Assembly (NCBI GenBank): GCA_029268165.1
Contig: JAJUGM010000086.1
Coordinates: forward strand, 1-10,298
Origin: Bacteroidota bacterium
GTDB lineage: Bacteria > Bacteroidota > Bacteroidia > Bacteroidales > UBA10428
Direction: 5' to 3'
DNA: 10,298 bases
A program made the position numbers and the translations under genes. The notes beneath the pieces were generated by a model, which was not told where the DNA came from, ran no database searches, and saw only the letters and a list, made by a program, of their open reading frames with translations. This document shows, piece after piece, positions 1-8,188 of the stretch; positions within the stretch are counted from its first letter, which is position 1, and every line of letters starts with the position of its first letter.

Positions 1-245
1 AGGATCTTACTATGAATGACAATCTTAAGGTTAATTACCAGCCAACCCGTCGAATAATTCATGTAAATCTCATTGATGGAGAGCACATCACTTCTGTACA
101 GCTCATTAGCCTCGACGGCAAAGTAATATCAGAATTAACTGGTAATGGAAACGAAATTGAGATAGCTGCCCCGCAAAATGGTGTATATGTAGTGCTGGTT
201 AACAATTACCGGAATGTATATTCAAAAAAAGTTGTCGTTCACTGA
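1..245 (+). CDS. 3' end of an exported protein: T9SS type A-like C-terminal sorting domain (partial)
   Basis: The reading frame is open from the left edge (first full codon at position 3) to a TGA at 243-245, so this is the end of a longer gene and the ATG at 12 is probably an internal Met. About 80 residues are visible. They have the beta-rich pattern of a T9SS type A sorting domain: a hydrophobic strand (IIHVNLI), then QLISLDGKVI, then the near-terminal NGVYVVLV segment and a basic end SKKVVVH. In this family the domain directs a protein through the outer membrane by type IX secretion and is usually cleaved off. The common PNP motif at the domain start is not evident; YQPTRR sits in its place. 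The catalytic part lies upstream of the window and cannot be named. The gene is separated from the downstream operon by a strong inverted repeat. Confidence 0.8.
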   Translation, partial: DLTMNDNLKVNYQPTRRIIHVNLIDGEHITSVQLISLDGKVISELTGNGNEIEIAAPQNGVYVVLVNNYRNVYSKKVVVH

Positions 246-265
246 TGCTGGTTTAATTTGAAAAG

Positions 266-306
266 CTTATGGACTGTTTAAACTTAATAGTTAAACAGTC
301 CATAAG
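266..306 (+). terminator. Perfect inverted repeat, likely transcription terminator
   Basis: A 16-base arm at 266-281 (CTTATGGACTGTTTAA) is exactly reverse-complementary to 291-306, with a 9-base loop. It begins 20 bases after the stop codon of the upstream gene and lies about 100 bases before the next start, which is the expected place for a terminator. The right side is followed by an A/T-rich stretch rather than a clean T-run. On the opposite strand the stem is followed by CTTTTC, so the T-tract is weak both ways. No opposite-strand gene faces it. Confidence 0.65.
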
Positions 307-406
307 GTATTAAAATTGTTTATTAAACAGTAAAACAAAATGTCACAAAAGAATTCTTCTGTTAAGTGTTATCCTAGAATTGTGTAAAATATTTCAATAA
401 AACTTT
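307..406 (+). promoter_or_regulatory. AT-rich leader, probable promoter region of the glycosidase operon
   Basis: These 100 bases between the terminator-like repeat and the first gene of the array are the only long gap ahead of the operon, so the operon promoter most likely lies here. TAGAATTG at 375-382 is one mismatch from the Bacteroidota -7 consensus TAnnTTTG, but no convincing TTTG -33 box is found at the usual distance. A small palindrome TGTTTA-T-TAAACA at 317-329 repeats the TTAAACAG sequence found in the terminator arm at 291-298. No Shine-Dalgarno sequence precedes the ATG at 407, as is common in this phylum. The promoter position is inferred, not demonstrated. Confidence 0.35.
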
Positions 407-3013
407 ATGTTCAAAATTATTTCATTTTTATCCTGTTATATATTTATCCTGTTTTTTAATTATAGAAATAATCAGGTTTTTGCATTAGAAAATAATTATT
501 CTATAGCTTCTCAAAAATATTCCTTTAAAAACACGGAAGAAGATACTGTTAACCTCGCATTAAGTGCCAGTACTTCTACTTCATTTGTTTCATCATGGGA
601 AAATCTTGAAGCAGTGCACGATGATTATGATCCTAACAATTCTTCAGACAAAACAAGAGGCGCCTATGGTAACTGGAATGGCGAAAATAATTATAATACC
701 TATAATTGGGTACAATATGAATGGAATATTGCACAGGCAATTACTTCAACTGCAGTATATTGGTGGGATGATGGACAGGGAATAGAGCAGCCTACAGATG
801 CTTACGTTGAATATTGGGATGGGATTTCGTGGATAAAGGCAGGAAATATTGGAACGAATTTAAATCAATATAATACACTTGTTCTGAATATCAGAACAAG
901 TATGTTAAGAGTTTATATGAAAAGTACTATGGCCACAGGGATCCTGGAATGGAAGGTATTTGGTATGGAAAGCGGACCCTGCGAACCAGCTGCATTAACA
1001 CCTTATATACGAATAAATAACGAAGATTTTGTTGAACAAAATATAGCTAATGTTCTGATTGGCGATACAGTTGACATCGACCTGTTACCCGCCGATACAG
1101 CGGGATGGGCATGGCTTGGACCGGCAGGATTTACTTCAAAAAACCGCCAAATATCATTATGTGATATAAAGAATAATCAGGCTGGTACATATATAGTAAA
1201 CTATATAAATAATTGTGGTGCATTTAGCACACAATATTTTCACATAACTGTTAGTGAATCATATAACGGAGATTCATATACATGGCCTGAATACGAACCT
1301 ACATTAAACTATAATTTCCGGAATGAATTCCCGGCACTGGATACTCCTGTAATAGACATGGATGATTGCCCTGAAGTAGTAGGTTCGCAATCATCGGGAT
1401 GGTGGACTTTCCGGTGGGGGCTTGATGCAAATCCGTTAGTCACCACTAAAGCAATTACACCTTTATTAAAAAAAATGAATGATGATTTTGCCTATTTTCG
1501 CGATTCAATGGGATGGCCGCCTGATAAACGTGCCAAACATGGTTATCGCAGCGCTATATATCTTTACGGATCAGGATTATGTACCGACGACGCTTCAAAT
1601 ACTGAAAAAGGAGGATGGCAGAGTAGCATATTTTATAATGGCGAGGAATGGCCAATGGTTCTGCTTTCATACTATCCAGTATATTGTTTTGACCCCGATT
1701 GTAATTATAGTGATAAAGCCTACCAGCAAAATGCTTGTGTACACGAAGGGATACACTCCGTATTAGCTGATTTGCCTGGATGCAAAAATGCATCCTGGTT
1801 CCACGAAGGAGGAAATACCTGGCTTCAGCAGGAAGCAAATGCCCGAAGAACAGGCGATTATAGTAGCATGGGGTACCTTAACGGATGCACTTTTCTGGCT
1901 CCTTTTATGCCAATAGAATGTTACAGTGGCTGGTTACAGGACAACACTTTTGGAGGGCCATCGGCTGAAGGTGTTAATATGTATCAGAATGGCACCCAAA
2001 TATGTACCTGGCGTAATTATCTGGGGGGAAATCAATATGGCAATGTATTTCCGACATTTCTGGGAATGACACTTGGTAAAGGAAGTATACCATGGATATG
2101 GAGATATTGTAGTTCGCGCGTGCTTGAAGGTATGGCTGACACACTTGGTGAAACACAAATCAGGCGTCTGATAACTGAATACAGAGCCAAACAGGCACTG
2201 ATTGATATGGGGCCATGGACAAATGCAATAATCAAACTGCTTGATAATTATTTTGGAATTGCAATTAAAGCAGAATGGGAACCTTCATGGTTAACACCTG
2301 AAGTATGGTATGCCTCGCCTTATGCAAAAACTTTTAATGATGGAAATGGATTACTTACACCGGAATTTCGAACAACTCCAGGATGGTCAGGTGCAAATCA
2401 GATTCCCTTGCATGTTACAGGTAACAGGGTTGTTGTAAATTTTCAACCCCTTGGGCCTAATATGACGTGCCAGCTCTGTTATCGTGATACCAGCGGATCG
2501 CCTGTTTACAGTGCCCCTGTTTATGGTGGTGATTGCATCCTGAGGCTTGATAAACCTCCTGCTAATGGTGTAGTTTTTGCCGTAATTACAAACACAGATT
2601 ACCTTTACAAGGGAGAAACAACCCGGACATCCCACTTTGATTACCGCCTGCAACTGGTTGAAGGTATTGAACGGACTGCAAGTACCAATCTTAAATGGTA
2701 TGACTGGAAAAAGGTGATACTTGATACAGCTACAACTGCATCAAATTATGACAGTTTTTCTGATGAGTTATATGCTGTTATTTATCCAAACCCCGTAAAG
2801 AAAAATAATACACTACAAATACAGATTAATAAAAAAGATAATCAGAATGTTACTATTCAAATTGTCAACATGCAGGGGCAGGTTATTTATCACAACATTA
2901 CTATGGATAGAAGCATTTATCTTGAAACAGACAAATTGTTTGCCAGTGGCATTTATCTTATAACACTGAAATCAGCAAATAATATTCAATATTGCAAAGT
3001 AGTAGTGGAATAA
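407..3013 (+). CDS. Secreted multidomain protein with HExxH metallopeptidase-like domain and T9SS sorting domain
   Basis: 868 residues. The order seen is: signal peptide (about 1-26, hydrophobic core then VFA); a discoidin/CBM-like beta module (about 58-187) rich in Trp; an Ig-like domain (about 193-283, C252 and C270 perhaps paired); a mainly helical central domain (about 300-620); a beta-sandwich (about 650-752); and a T9SS type A sorting domain (about 785-868, with YPNPV and SGIYLITLK). The central domain has HEGIH at 446-450 and a second Glu, E467, in WFHEGGNTWL. This matches the gluzincin pattern HExxH-x16-E and resembles the WxNEG motif of M1 aminopeptidases and the HExxH(8,28)E of M60 glycopeptidases. 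It may belong to an uncharacterised secreted family of the DUF6055 kind, but that is from memory. Peptidase activity is inferred; a purely binding role is possible. It is the first gene of the array, before GH43 and GH127, which suggests a protein-containing glycan substrate. Many cysteines fit an exported protein. Confidence 0.75.
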   Translation: MFKIISFLSCYIFILFFNYRNNQVFALENNYSIASQKYSFKNTEEDTVNLALSASTSTSFVSSWENLEAVHDDYDPNNSSDKTRGAYGNWNGENNYNTYNWVQYEWNIAQAITSTAVYWWDDGQGIEQPTDAYVEYWDGISWIKAGNIGTNLNQYNTLVLNIRTSMLRVYMKSTMATGILEWKVFGMESGPCEPAALTPYIRINNEDFVEQNIANVLIGDTVDIDLLPADTAGWAWLGPAGFTSKNRQISLCDIKNNQAGTYIVNYINNCGAFSTQYFHITVSESYNGDSYTWPEYEPTLNYNFRNEFPALDTPVIDMDDCPEVVGSQSSGWWTFRWGLDANPLVTTKAITPLLKKMNDDFAYFRDSMGWPPDKRAKHGYRSAIYLYGSGLCTDDASNTEKGGWQSSIFYNGEEWPMVLLSYYPVYCFDPDCNYSDKAYQQNACVHEGIHSVLADLPGCKNASWFHEGGNTWLQQEANARRTGDYSSMGYLNGCTFLAPFMPIECYSGWLQDNTFGGPSAEGVNMYQNGTQICTWRNYLGGNQYGNVFPTFLGMTLGKGSIPWIWRYCSSRVLEGMADTLGETQIRRLITEYRAKQALIDMGPWTNAIIKLLDNYFGIAIKAEWEPSWLTPEVWYASPYAKTFNDGNGLLTPEFRTTPGWSGANQIPLHVTGNRVVVNFQPLGPNMTCQLCYRDTSGSPVYSAPVYGGDCILRLDKPPANGVVFAVITNTDYLYKGETTRTSHFDYRLQLVEGIERTASTNLKWYDWKKVILDTATTASNYDSFSDELYAVIYPNPVKKNNTLQIQINKKDNQNVTIQIVNMQGQVIYHNITMDRSIYLETDKLFASGIYLITLKSANNIQYCKVVVE
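581..967 (+). other. Shared sugar-binding-like module, copy A (N-terminal in the HExxH protein)
   Basis: Residues 59-187 of the HExxH protein. Landmarks are WENL, DDYDP, SSDK, GAYGNW, NWVQYEW, VYWWDDGQGI, YWDG and GILEW. The same landmarks in the same order occur in the first GH127 protein (copy B, 7466-7897). The conserved aromatic residues and beta pattern suggest a discoidin-like carbohydrate-binding fold, but no ligand can be assigned from sequence alone. Confidence 0.65.
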
Positions 3014-3036
3014 ATGATTGATAATAAATAAATAAA

Positions 3037-5466
3037 ATGCTGAAAGAGATGAAAAAGCTATGCATATATTTATTAATACTCACACTGGCGGATAAATTTT
3101 TATTATATGCCGGAGGAGACACCGTTTTTAATGCATCAGGTAACTTCAATCCTTTGGTACCCGGATATTTTGCCGATCCAACTATCAAAAAATTCGGTGA
3201 TACCTATTACCTGTATGCTACAACTGATGGCATAAAACTGGCCTCTGGTGAGCCTCAGGTATGGATCAGCAAAGACTTTGTCAACTGGTATAACTTTGAA
3301 TTGGATGTTCCTTTGCCGGAAGGCCTGACTAATTGCTGGGCTCCTGATGTTGTTAAAGGCAGAGATGGCCGGTATTATTATTTTCAGGGTAATTGTCAGG
3401 CAGGATGCAATATTTATGGATATGTTTCTGATTCAGCTATCGGCCCATGGTCAAGGCTGAATAACGGAAAAGCTGTAATTCCTGTGGGTACAGGGAAAGA
3501 AGGACTGCCTGCACTTGATGCACAGTACTTTTGGGACGATGACTCCTCGCTTTATGCTTACTTTGGAACATGGTGCACTTCCTTTGGAGGTTTGGGTTGG
3601 GTACGTATAGATCCCAACAATATGTTTACTATATTGGAAGAAGGCCTGATACCAGTGGCACAGCTTCCGCAGGTATTTGAAGCGGCCTATCCGATGAAAA
3701 GAAACAATAGGTATATACTCATGTATTCATCAGGCGACTGCCGGCTAAGCAGCTATGCCGTGAGGTATGCTTATAGCGATAATCCAACCGGTCCGTATAA
3801 GGAAGGGTTGAATAATCCGATTATTGAAACAAACGGTGACGGAACCATTGACTCTCCGGGCCACCATTCAGTCCTGCAGGAAGGCAGTAACTATTTTATC
3901 GTATATCACCGTCATAATAATCCTCATAGTACTGGCGGAGAATTCAGGCAGATATGTGCTGACAGTCTTATATTTGAAAACGATAGTACTATTAGTAAAA
4001 TAAATGCCAGCCATAAAGGAGTTGGATATCTAGGTATTAACCAAATTCCATATCCCAACCTTGCATATAATGCTAGGGTAAATGCCACCTCATGGTACCA
4101 CCTTGTCGCTTCTGCAACAAAATTTGCTCCGGTAACAGATTTTGAATACTTGCCCCAATACGCGGTAGATGATAATAATGGCACACTCTGGAAGGCTGCC
4201 AATGGAATGTTGCCGCAATCGATAACTTTAGATTTGGGCAGTGTGTTTGCCATTAAAAGGGTTATGATACAATTTGAATATCCCACGTTTTACTATCAAT
4301 ATAAGATAGAATATTCTACTGACAGCACAATGTGGCAATTATTTGCAGATAAAACTGAAAATAGACGCAGTGGTTGCCCAATGATTGATGATAATGATGT
4401 AAATGCCCGTTATTTAAAAATAACAATTACCGGAACCGAAAAATCGGGTATGTACGCAGCTGTCTGGAATGTTAAAGTGTACCAGGAAACATTTGATATT
4501 CCAGCTAACAGAAACAAAGAAGCAGCGGAAGGTCCCGGAGTAGTGAGCACAAATAGACTACTTCTTGATTTAATTATCGACACAATTGAATACGGGACAG
4601 TAATTGATAGCCTTCCCAATACTGGAGCTCTTGGCGGTATGTTTCTAAAAACCCGGAATCCTGTTGTGTCATGGATAGACAGTGTTAAATCAGTTTATTT
4701 TGATGGTAAAAGTTATCTTCGTTTAAGTAAACCGGCTCCGTCAAGCCTTGATTGGAATTCAGCATATACAGCTGCCGCATGGGTTTATAATCCTTCGGTA
4801 GGTAATGGTGAATGCCTTATCGTTTGGAATACACGTGATAATATGCTACAATCATCGTATGCTGCAATGATGTATGGAAAAGGCAACTTCGGAGCTGTTG
4901 CCCATGGCGATGGATATGTTGATCTTCCTTATGAAAAGGTGCCTTTAGAAAATCAATGGCATCATATTGCAATTACTTTTGACGGTATGCTTGAAAAGGT
5001 TTATGTAGATGGCGAGTTAAACACGGATTGGCCAATTAATCTGTTTGTTGGCAGTAGCACAATAATAATCGGCGCATCAGGTGCCAGCGGTGAAAATTTT
5101 TCGGGATATATGGCACGCATACAATTATTTGATTCTGCTCTCACAGCGCAGGGGATCGTTGATCTGATGAATGCAACCCGTCCTCTGAAAGTAGCAGCTC
5201 CGGTCAGTGGATTGGTTACCGCAGATGAGAATAATCCATATACCATATTTTATAATTCTGCTGGAAGAAATGTATTCATAACGGGAAAAAAAGAGAATGT
5301 ACTCCTGCGATCAGCCAGACTGATAGGAATGGATGGCAAAATCAAACAAATATACAGGTTTAACGATGTGCCATACGCCGAGATGAATGTGAAAGAAAAA
5401 GGGATTTACATCTTGGTGCTGGAGACACCACAAGATGCTTATTCTATGAAACTAGTCGCATATTAA
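3037..5466 (+). CDS. GH43 glycosidase (alpha-L-arabinofuranosidase or beta-xylosidase type) with F5/8-type, LamG and T9SS domains
   Basis: 809 residues. After a short signal peptide comes a five-bladed propeller GH43 domain (about 36-330). The three expected acids are visible: D47 in YFADPTI (general base), D161 in ALDAQYF (pKa modulator) and E215 in QVFEAAY (general acid). WAPD at 101-104 and GHHS at 275-278 also fit GH43. Next are an F5/8 type C/discoidin-like domain (about 341-483, with ITLDLG and VMIQFEY), a LamG/concanavalin-like domain (about 508-713, with WHHIAITFDG and VYVDGE), and a divergent T9SS sorting domain (about 735-809). GH43 members usually remove alpha-L-arabinofuranose or beta-xylose; beside two GH127 genes an arabinofuranosidase is favoured, but the subfamily was not resolved. 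The gene starts 23 bases after its upstream neighbour. The start is ambiguous: ATG at 3037 gives MLKEMKK, while ATG at 3049 gives a more typical MKK signal-peptide start. Confidence 0.88.
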   Translation: MLKEMKKLCIYLLILTLADKFLLYAGGDTVFNASGNFNPLVPGYFADPTIKKFGDTYYLYATTDGIKLASGEPQVWISKDFVNWYNFELDVPLPEGLTNCWAPDVVKGRDGRYYYFQGNCQAGCNIYGYVSDSAIGPWSRLNNGKAVIPVGTGKEGLPALDAQYFWDDDSSLYAYFGTWCTSFGGLGWVRIDPNNMFTILEEGLIPVAQLPQVFEAAYPMKRNNRYILMYSSGDCRLSSYAVRYAYSDNPTGPYKEGLNNPIIETNGDGTIDSPGHHSVLQEGSNYFIVYHRHNNPHSTGGEFRQICADSLIFENDSTISKINASHKGVGYLGINQIPYPNLAYNARVNATSWYHLVASATKFAPVTDFEYLPQYAVDDNNGTLWKAANGMLPQSITLDLGSVFAIKRVMIQFEYPTFYYQYKIEYSTDSTMWQLFADKTENRRSGCPMIDDNDVNARYLKITITGTEKSGMYAAVWNVKVYQETFDIPANRNKEAAEGPGVVSTNRLLLDLIIDTIEYGTVIDSLPNTGALGGMFLKTRNPVVSWIDSVKSVYFDGKSYLRLSKPAPSSLDWNSAYTAAAWVYNPSVGNGECLIVWNTRDNMLQSSYAAMMYGKGNFGAVAHGDGYVDLPYEKVPLENQWHHIAITFDGMLEKVYVDGELNTDWPINLFVGSSTIIIGASGASGENFSGYMARIQLFDSALTAQGIVDLMNATRPLKVAAPVSGLVTADENNPYTIFYNSAGRNVFITGKKENVLLRSARLIGMDGKIKQIYRFNDVPYAEMNVKEKGIYILVLETPQDAYSMKLVAY

Positions 5467-5488
5467 TTTACATTAAAAGCTTCGGAAA

Positions 5489-8167
5489 ATGGTATTGAGA
5501 GGATTGATTTGTATAATGATTGGGATCATTATCAGATCGCAACATATTATAGCCCAGGCTGATGATTATCCAATACAACCGGTTTCTTTTACTGCTGTGT
5601 CCATGGAGGATAGTTTCTGGATGCCAAAAATTAAGGTTATCCATGATGTGACCATTCCTCATGGTTTTCAACAATCTGCCAACCGGATACTTAACTTTCA
5701 AATCGCAAGCGGAATAAAAACAGGCAGTTTTGCCTCGGCATACCCATTCGACGATTCGGACATATACAAAATGATAGAGGCGGCAAGTTATTCCTTGCAC
5801 TATTTTCCTGATGCAGAACTCGTAAAATATATTGATTCGTTAATTACCATTATCGGACTAGCCCAGGAAGACGACGGATATTTATATACAAATCGCACAA
5901 TTGCAGAGAAAAATGGAACACAGCCACATCCATGGGCGGGAAATCAAAGATGGATAAATGAACATACACTCAGTCATGAGCTTTATAACCTGGGTCATCT
6001 TTTTGAGTCAGCTGTCGCTTATTTTCAGGCTACAGGTAAGAGAAACTTACTCGATATAGCCATTAAAGCTGCTGACAGAATTGATCAGGACTTTGGATGG
6101 GGCAAAATTGAAGATTATCCTGGTCATCAGATTGTGGAGGCAGGGCTTGTAAGGTTGTACAGGGCAACAGGGAACGAACGCTATCTTGACCTGGCAAAGT
6201 TTTTTCTTGATGTCAGGGGACCCGGGGGTGAAGAATATTGTCAGGCACATGAAAAAGTCACGAACCAGACTGAAGCAGTAGGTCACTCCGTACGTGCTGT
6301 ATACATGTATGCCGGAATGGCTGATATCGCTGCATTGAAGAATGACTCTGGTTACATATATGCCATTGACAAAATCTGGGAAGATATTGTTAGAAAAAAA
6401 ATATATATTACTGGGGGAATAGGAGCTTCAGGAGGAAACGAGGGATTTAACGGCCCTTATAATCTGCCTAACGGATCGGCTTATTGTGAAACATGTGCTT
6501 CCATAGGCAACATATATTTTAATCATCGTTTGTTTTTGTTACACGGGGATGCAAAATATATTGATGTTCTGGAAAGGACATTATATAATGCTTTGCTGTC
6601 AGGCATTTCATTATCAGGAAATCGTTTCTTTTATCCCAATCCACTTTTGTCCAATGGGAATCATCAACGTAGTATATGGTTTGAATGCGCCTGCTGTCCT
6701 CCAAATATTTCAAGACTGATTCCTTCAGTTCCCGGTTATATATATGCCACTGCTGCAGATACATTATATATTAATTTATTTGCACAGAATACAGCTAACA
6801 TTCAACTATCGGGACACAATGTCCGGGTGAAACAGCAAACCCGTTATCCATGGGACGGAAAAATTGATTTCATTATTAATCCTGATGAAAACATTAATTT
6901 TACCCTGAAAATCCGAATACCAGGCTGGGCTAGGAATGAGGCAATATACGGCGATATTTACAGGTTTTTTAATGAAGATACATCTCAGGTAGCCATATCG
7001 GTTAATGGTAATCCTGTTGTCCCTCCGATTATTAAAGGTTACGCGATTATTCAAAGAACATGGAAACCCGACGATGTTATATCAGTTATTTTGCCCATGA
7101 TGCCACGAAAACTTATTGCCCATGAAAACATAGTTGAAAATCGTAAGCACGTGGCCATACAAAGAGGACCGATTGTATATTGTGCTGAAGGTGTCGACAA
7201 TGATAATAAGATACTGACATTGATTTATGATAAAAATGCTGAACTTAAAACAACCTATGAGCCCAGTCTGATGTCAGGTACCCAAGTGATTAAAATCAAT
7301 TCCTTGCAGACCAACGGTGAATCGGATAAAGAAATTAAGCTTATCCCTTACTATCAATGGAATAACCGGGGACCATCAGAAATGCAGGTATGGTTGTCCG
7401 TGAGGGAACCCAAAATCATTCCCGATTCATTGATATTAATTAATGAAGACGCCGGTGACTTTGCTTCAACCAATTATGTTTCACCATGGGAAAGCCTTAC
7501 CAGTATTTATGATCTTTATGATCCGCAGAATTCAGGTGATAAAGGTACAGGGGCCTTTGGCAACTGGATGGGAAACGGCGGAACTGTGGGTCTATGGAAC
7601 TGGGTTCAGTATAATTTTCATGACATTATGACGATCAGTACATCTGAGGTATACTGGTGGAATGATGGCCAGGGCATAACCCTGCCCGATTCATCCTATT
7701 TATCTTATTGGGATTCATCAAGCGGTTCTTTTAAAATAATTCCCAGCACAACTTGTGGAAAAAAAAGCGGTTGTATTTTATTCGACCAGTATAATGAAAT
7801 TAATTTTAATCCTGTTGTTACTGACAAGATTCGTCTGAATTTCATCGGATATGAAAAAGCGCAGGGCATATTGGAATGGATGGTATATTCACCGGGAAAT
7901 CAATCTAATATAATTCCCGGGGTGATTCCTTGGGATGAAATATTCAGAATCTATCCAAATCCGTCCGGTAATGATATCAATATTGAGATTTTAAATGCGG
8001 CTGAGGCAAAGGTTTCAATATATAATTCGCTTGGCAAACTGGTTTACCATGATGTAATCAAGGACAAAGCTACCATCGAAAGAGGTAAAATTGGCTCTAG
8101 CGGATTTTATGTATTAAAAATTTCAATCCGGGACTCAGATTATATAAACAAGATAGTGATTCAATAA
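5489..8167 (+). CDS. GH127 beta-L-arabinofuranosidase-like enzyme with C-terminal binding-like module and T9SS sorting domain
   Basis: 892 residues. Signal peptide (about 1-23, ending IIAQA), GH127 (former DUF1680) catalytic region (about 26-645), a discoidin/CBM-like module (about 660-803) and a T9SS type A sorting domain (about 815-892, with IYPNPSG and SSGFYVLKI). The characterised family member, HypBA1 of Bifidobacterium longum, uses a cysteine nucleophile held by zinc (Glu338, Cys340, Cys417, Cys418) and acid/base Glu322. Here the equivalents are E334 and C336 in CETCAS, C402 (nucleophile) and C403 in ACCPPN, and E318 in NEGF. The 16-residue spacing from E318 to E334 equals that in HypBA1, so the active site appears intact. 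The likely reaction is release of beta-linked L-arabinofuranose; an RG-II beta-L-acericase role is known for another GH127 and cannot be excluded. It begins 22 bases after the GH43 gene and is paralogous to the gene at 9451. Start choice between the ATG at 5489 and Met10 is not certain. Confidence 0.9.
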   Translation: MVLRGLICIMIGIIIRSQHIIAQADDYPIQPVSFTAVSMEDSFWMPKIKVIHDVTIPHGFQQSANRILNFQIASGIKTGSFASAYPFDDSDIYKMIEAASYSLHYFPDAELVKYIDSLITIIGLAQEDDGYLYTNRTIAEKNGTQPHPWAGNQRWINEHTLSHELYNLGHLFESAVAYFQATGKRNLLDIAIKAADRIDQDFGWGKIEDYPGHQIVEAGLVRLYRATGNERYLDLAKFFLDVRGPGGEEYCQAHEKVTNQTEAVGHSVRAVYMYAGMADIAALKNDSGYIYAIDKIWEDIVRKKIYITGGIGASGGNEGFNGPYNLPNGSAYCETCASIGNIYFNHRLFLLHGDAKYIDVLERTLYNALLSGISLSGNRFFYPNPLLSNGNHQRSIWFECACCPPNISRLIPSVPGYIYATAADTLYINLFAQNTANIQLSGHNVRVKQQTRYPWDGKIDFIINPDENINFTLKIRIPGWARNEAIYGDIYRFFNEDTSQVAISVNGNPVVPPIIKGYAIIQRTWKPDDVISVILPMMPRKLIAHENIVENRKHVAIQRGPIVYCAEGVDNDNKILTLIYDKNAELKTTYEPSLMSGTQVIKINSLQTNGESDKEIKLIPYYQWNNRGPSEMQVWLSVREPKIIPDSLILINEDAGDFASTNYVSPWESLTSIYDLYDPQNSGDKGTGAFGNWMGNGGTVGLWNWVQYNFHDIMTISTSEVYWWNDGQGITLPDSSYLSYWDSSSGSFKIIPSTTCGKKSGCILFDQYNEINFNPVVTDKIRLNFIGYEKAQGILEWMVYSPGNQSNIIPGVIPWDEIFRIYPNPSGNDINIEILNAAEAKVSIYNSLGKLVYHDVIKDKATIERGKIGSSGFYVLKISIRDSDYINKIVIQ
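7466..7897 (+). other. Shared sugar-binding-like module, copy B (C-terminal in the first GH127)
   Basis: Residues 660-803 of the first GH127 protein. Landmarks are WESL, YDLYDP, SGDK, GAFGNW, NWVQYNF, VYWWNDGQGI, YWD and GILEW, in the same order as copy A (581-967). The second half, between YWD and GILEW, is the least alike and contains a Cys pair (C756, C762) absent from copy A. It lies between the catalytic region and the sorting domain, as an appended binding module would. Confidence 0.65.
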
Positions 8168-8188
8168 TTCTATTCAATGTGACAACAG

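Noticed and set aside
12..245. Reading the first frame as a complete 77-residue small protein
   Set aside because: The frame is open upstream to the window edge, there is no signal peptide, and the content is a sorting domain, which only occurs at the end of larger proteins.
3040..3051. GAAAGAG before the ATG at 3049 as a Shine-Dalgarno sequence fixing the start
   Set aside because: It abuts the ATG with no spacer, and other genes in the window show no such site, so it cannot decide between 3037 and 3049.
3924..4286. 120-codon open frame on the minus strand
   Set aside because: It lies wholly inside the GH43/F5-8 coding region, shows no recognisable domain or signal, and the plus-strand protein is clearly real here.
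5468..5800. 110-codon open frame on the minus strand over the start of the first GH127
   Set aside because: It overlaps conserved GH127 N-terminal sequence, and its translation has no family features.
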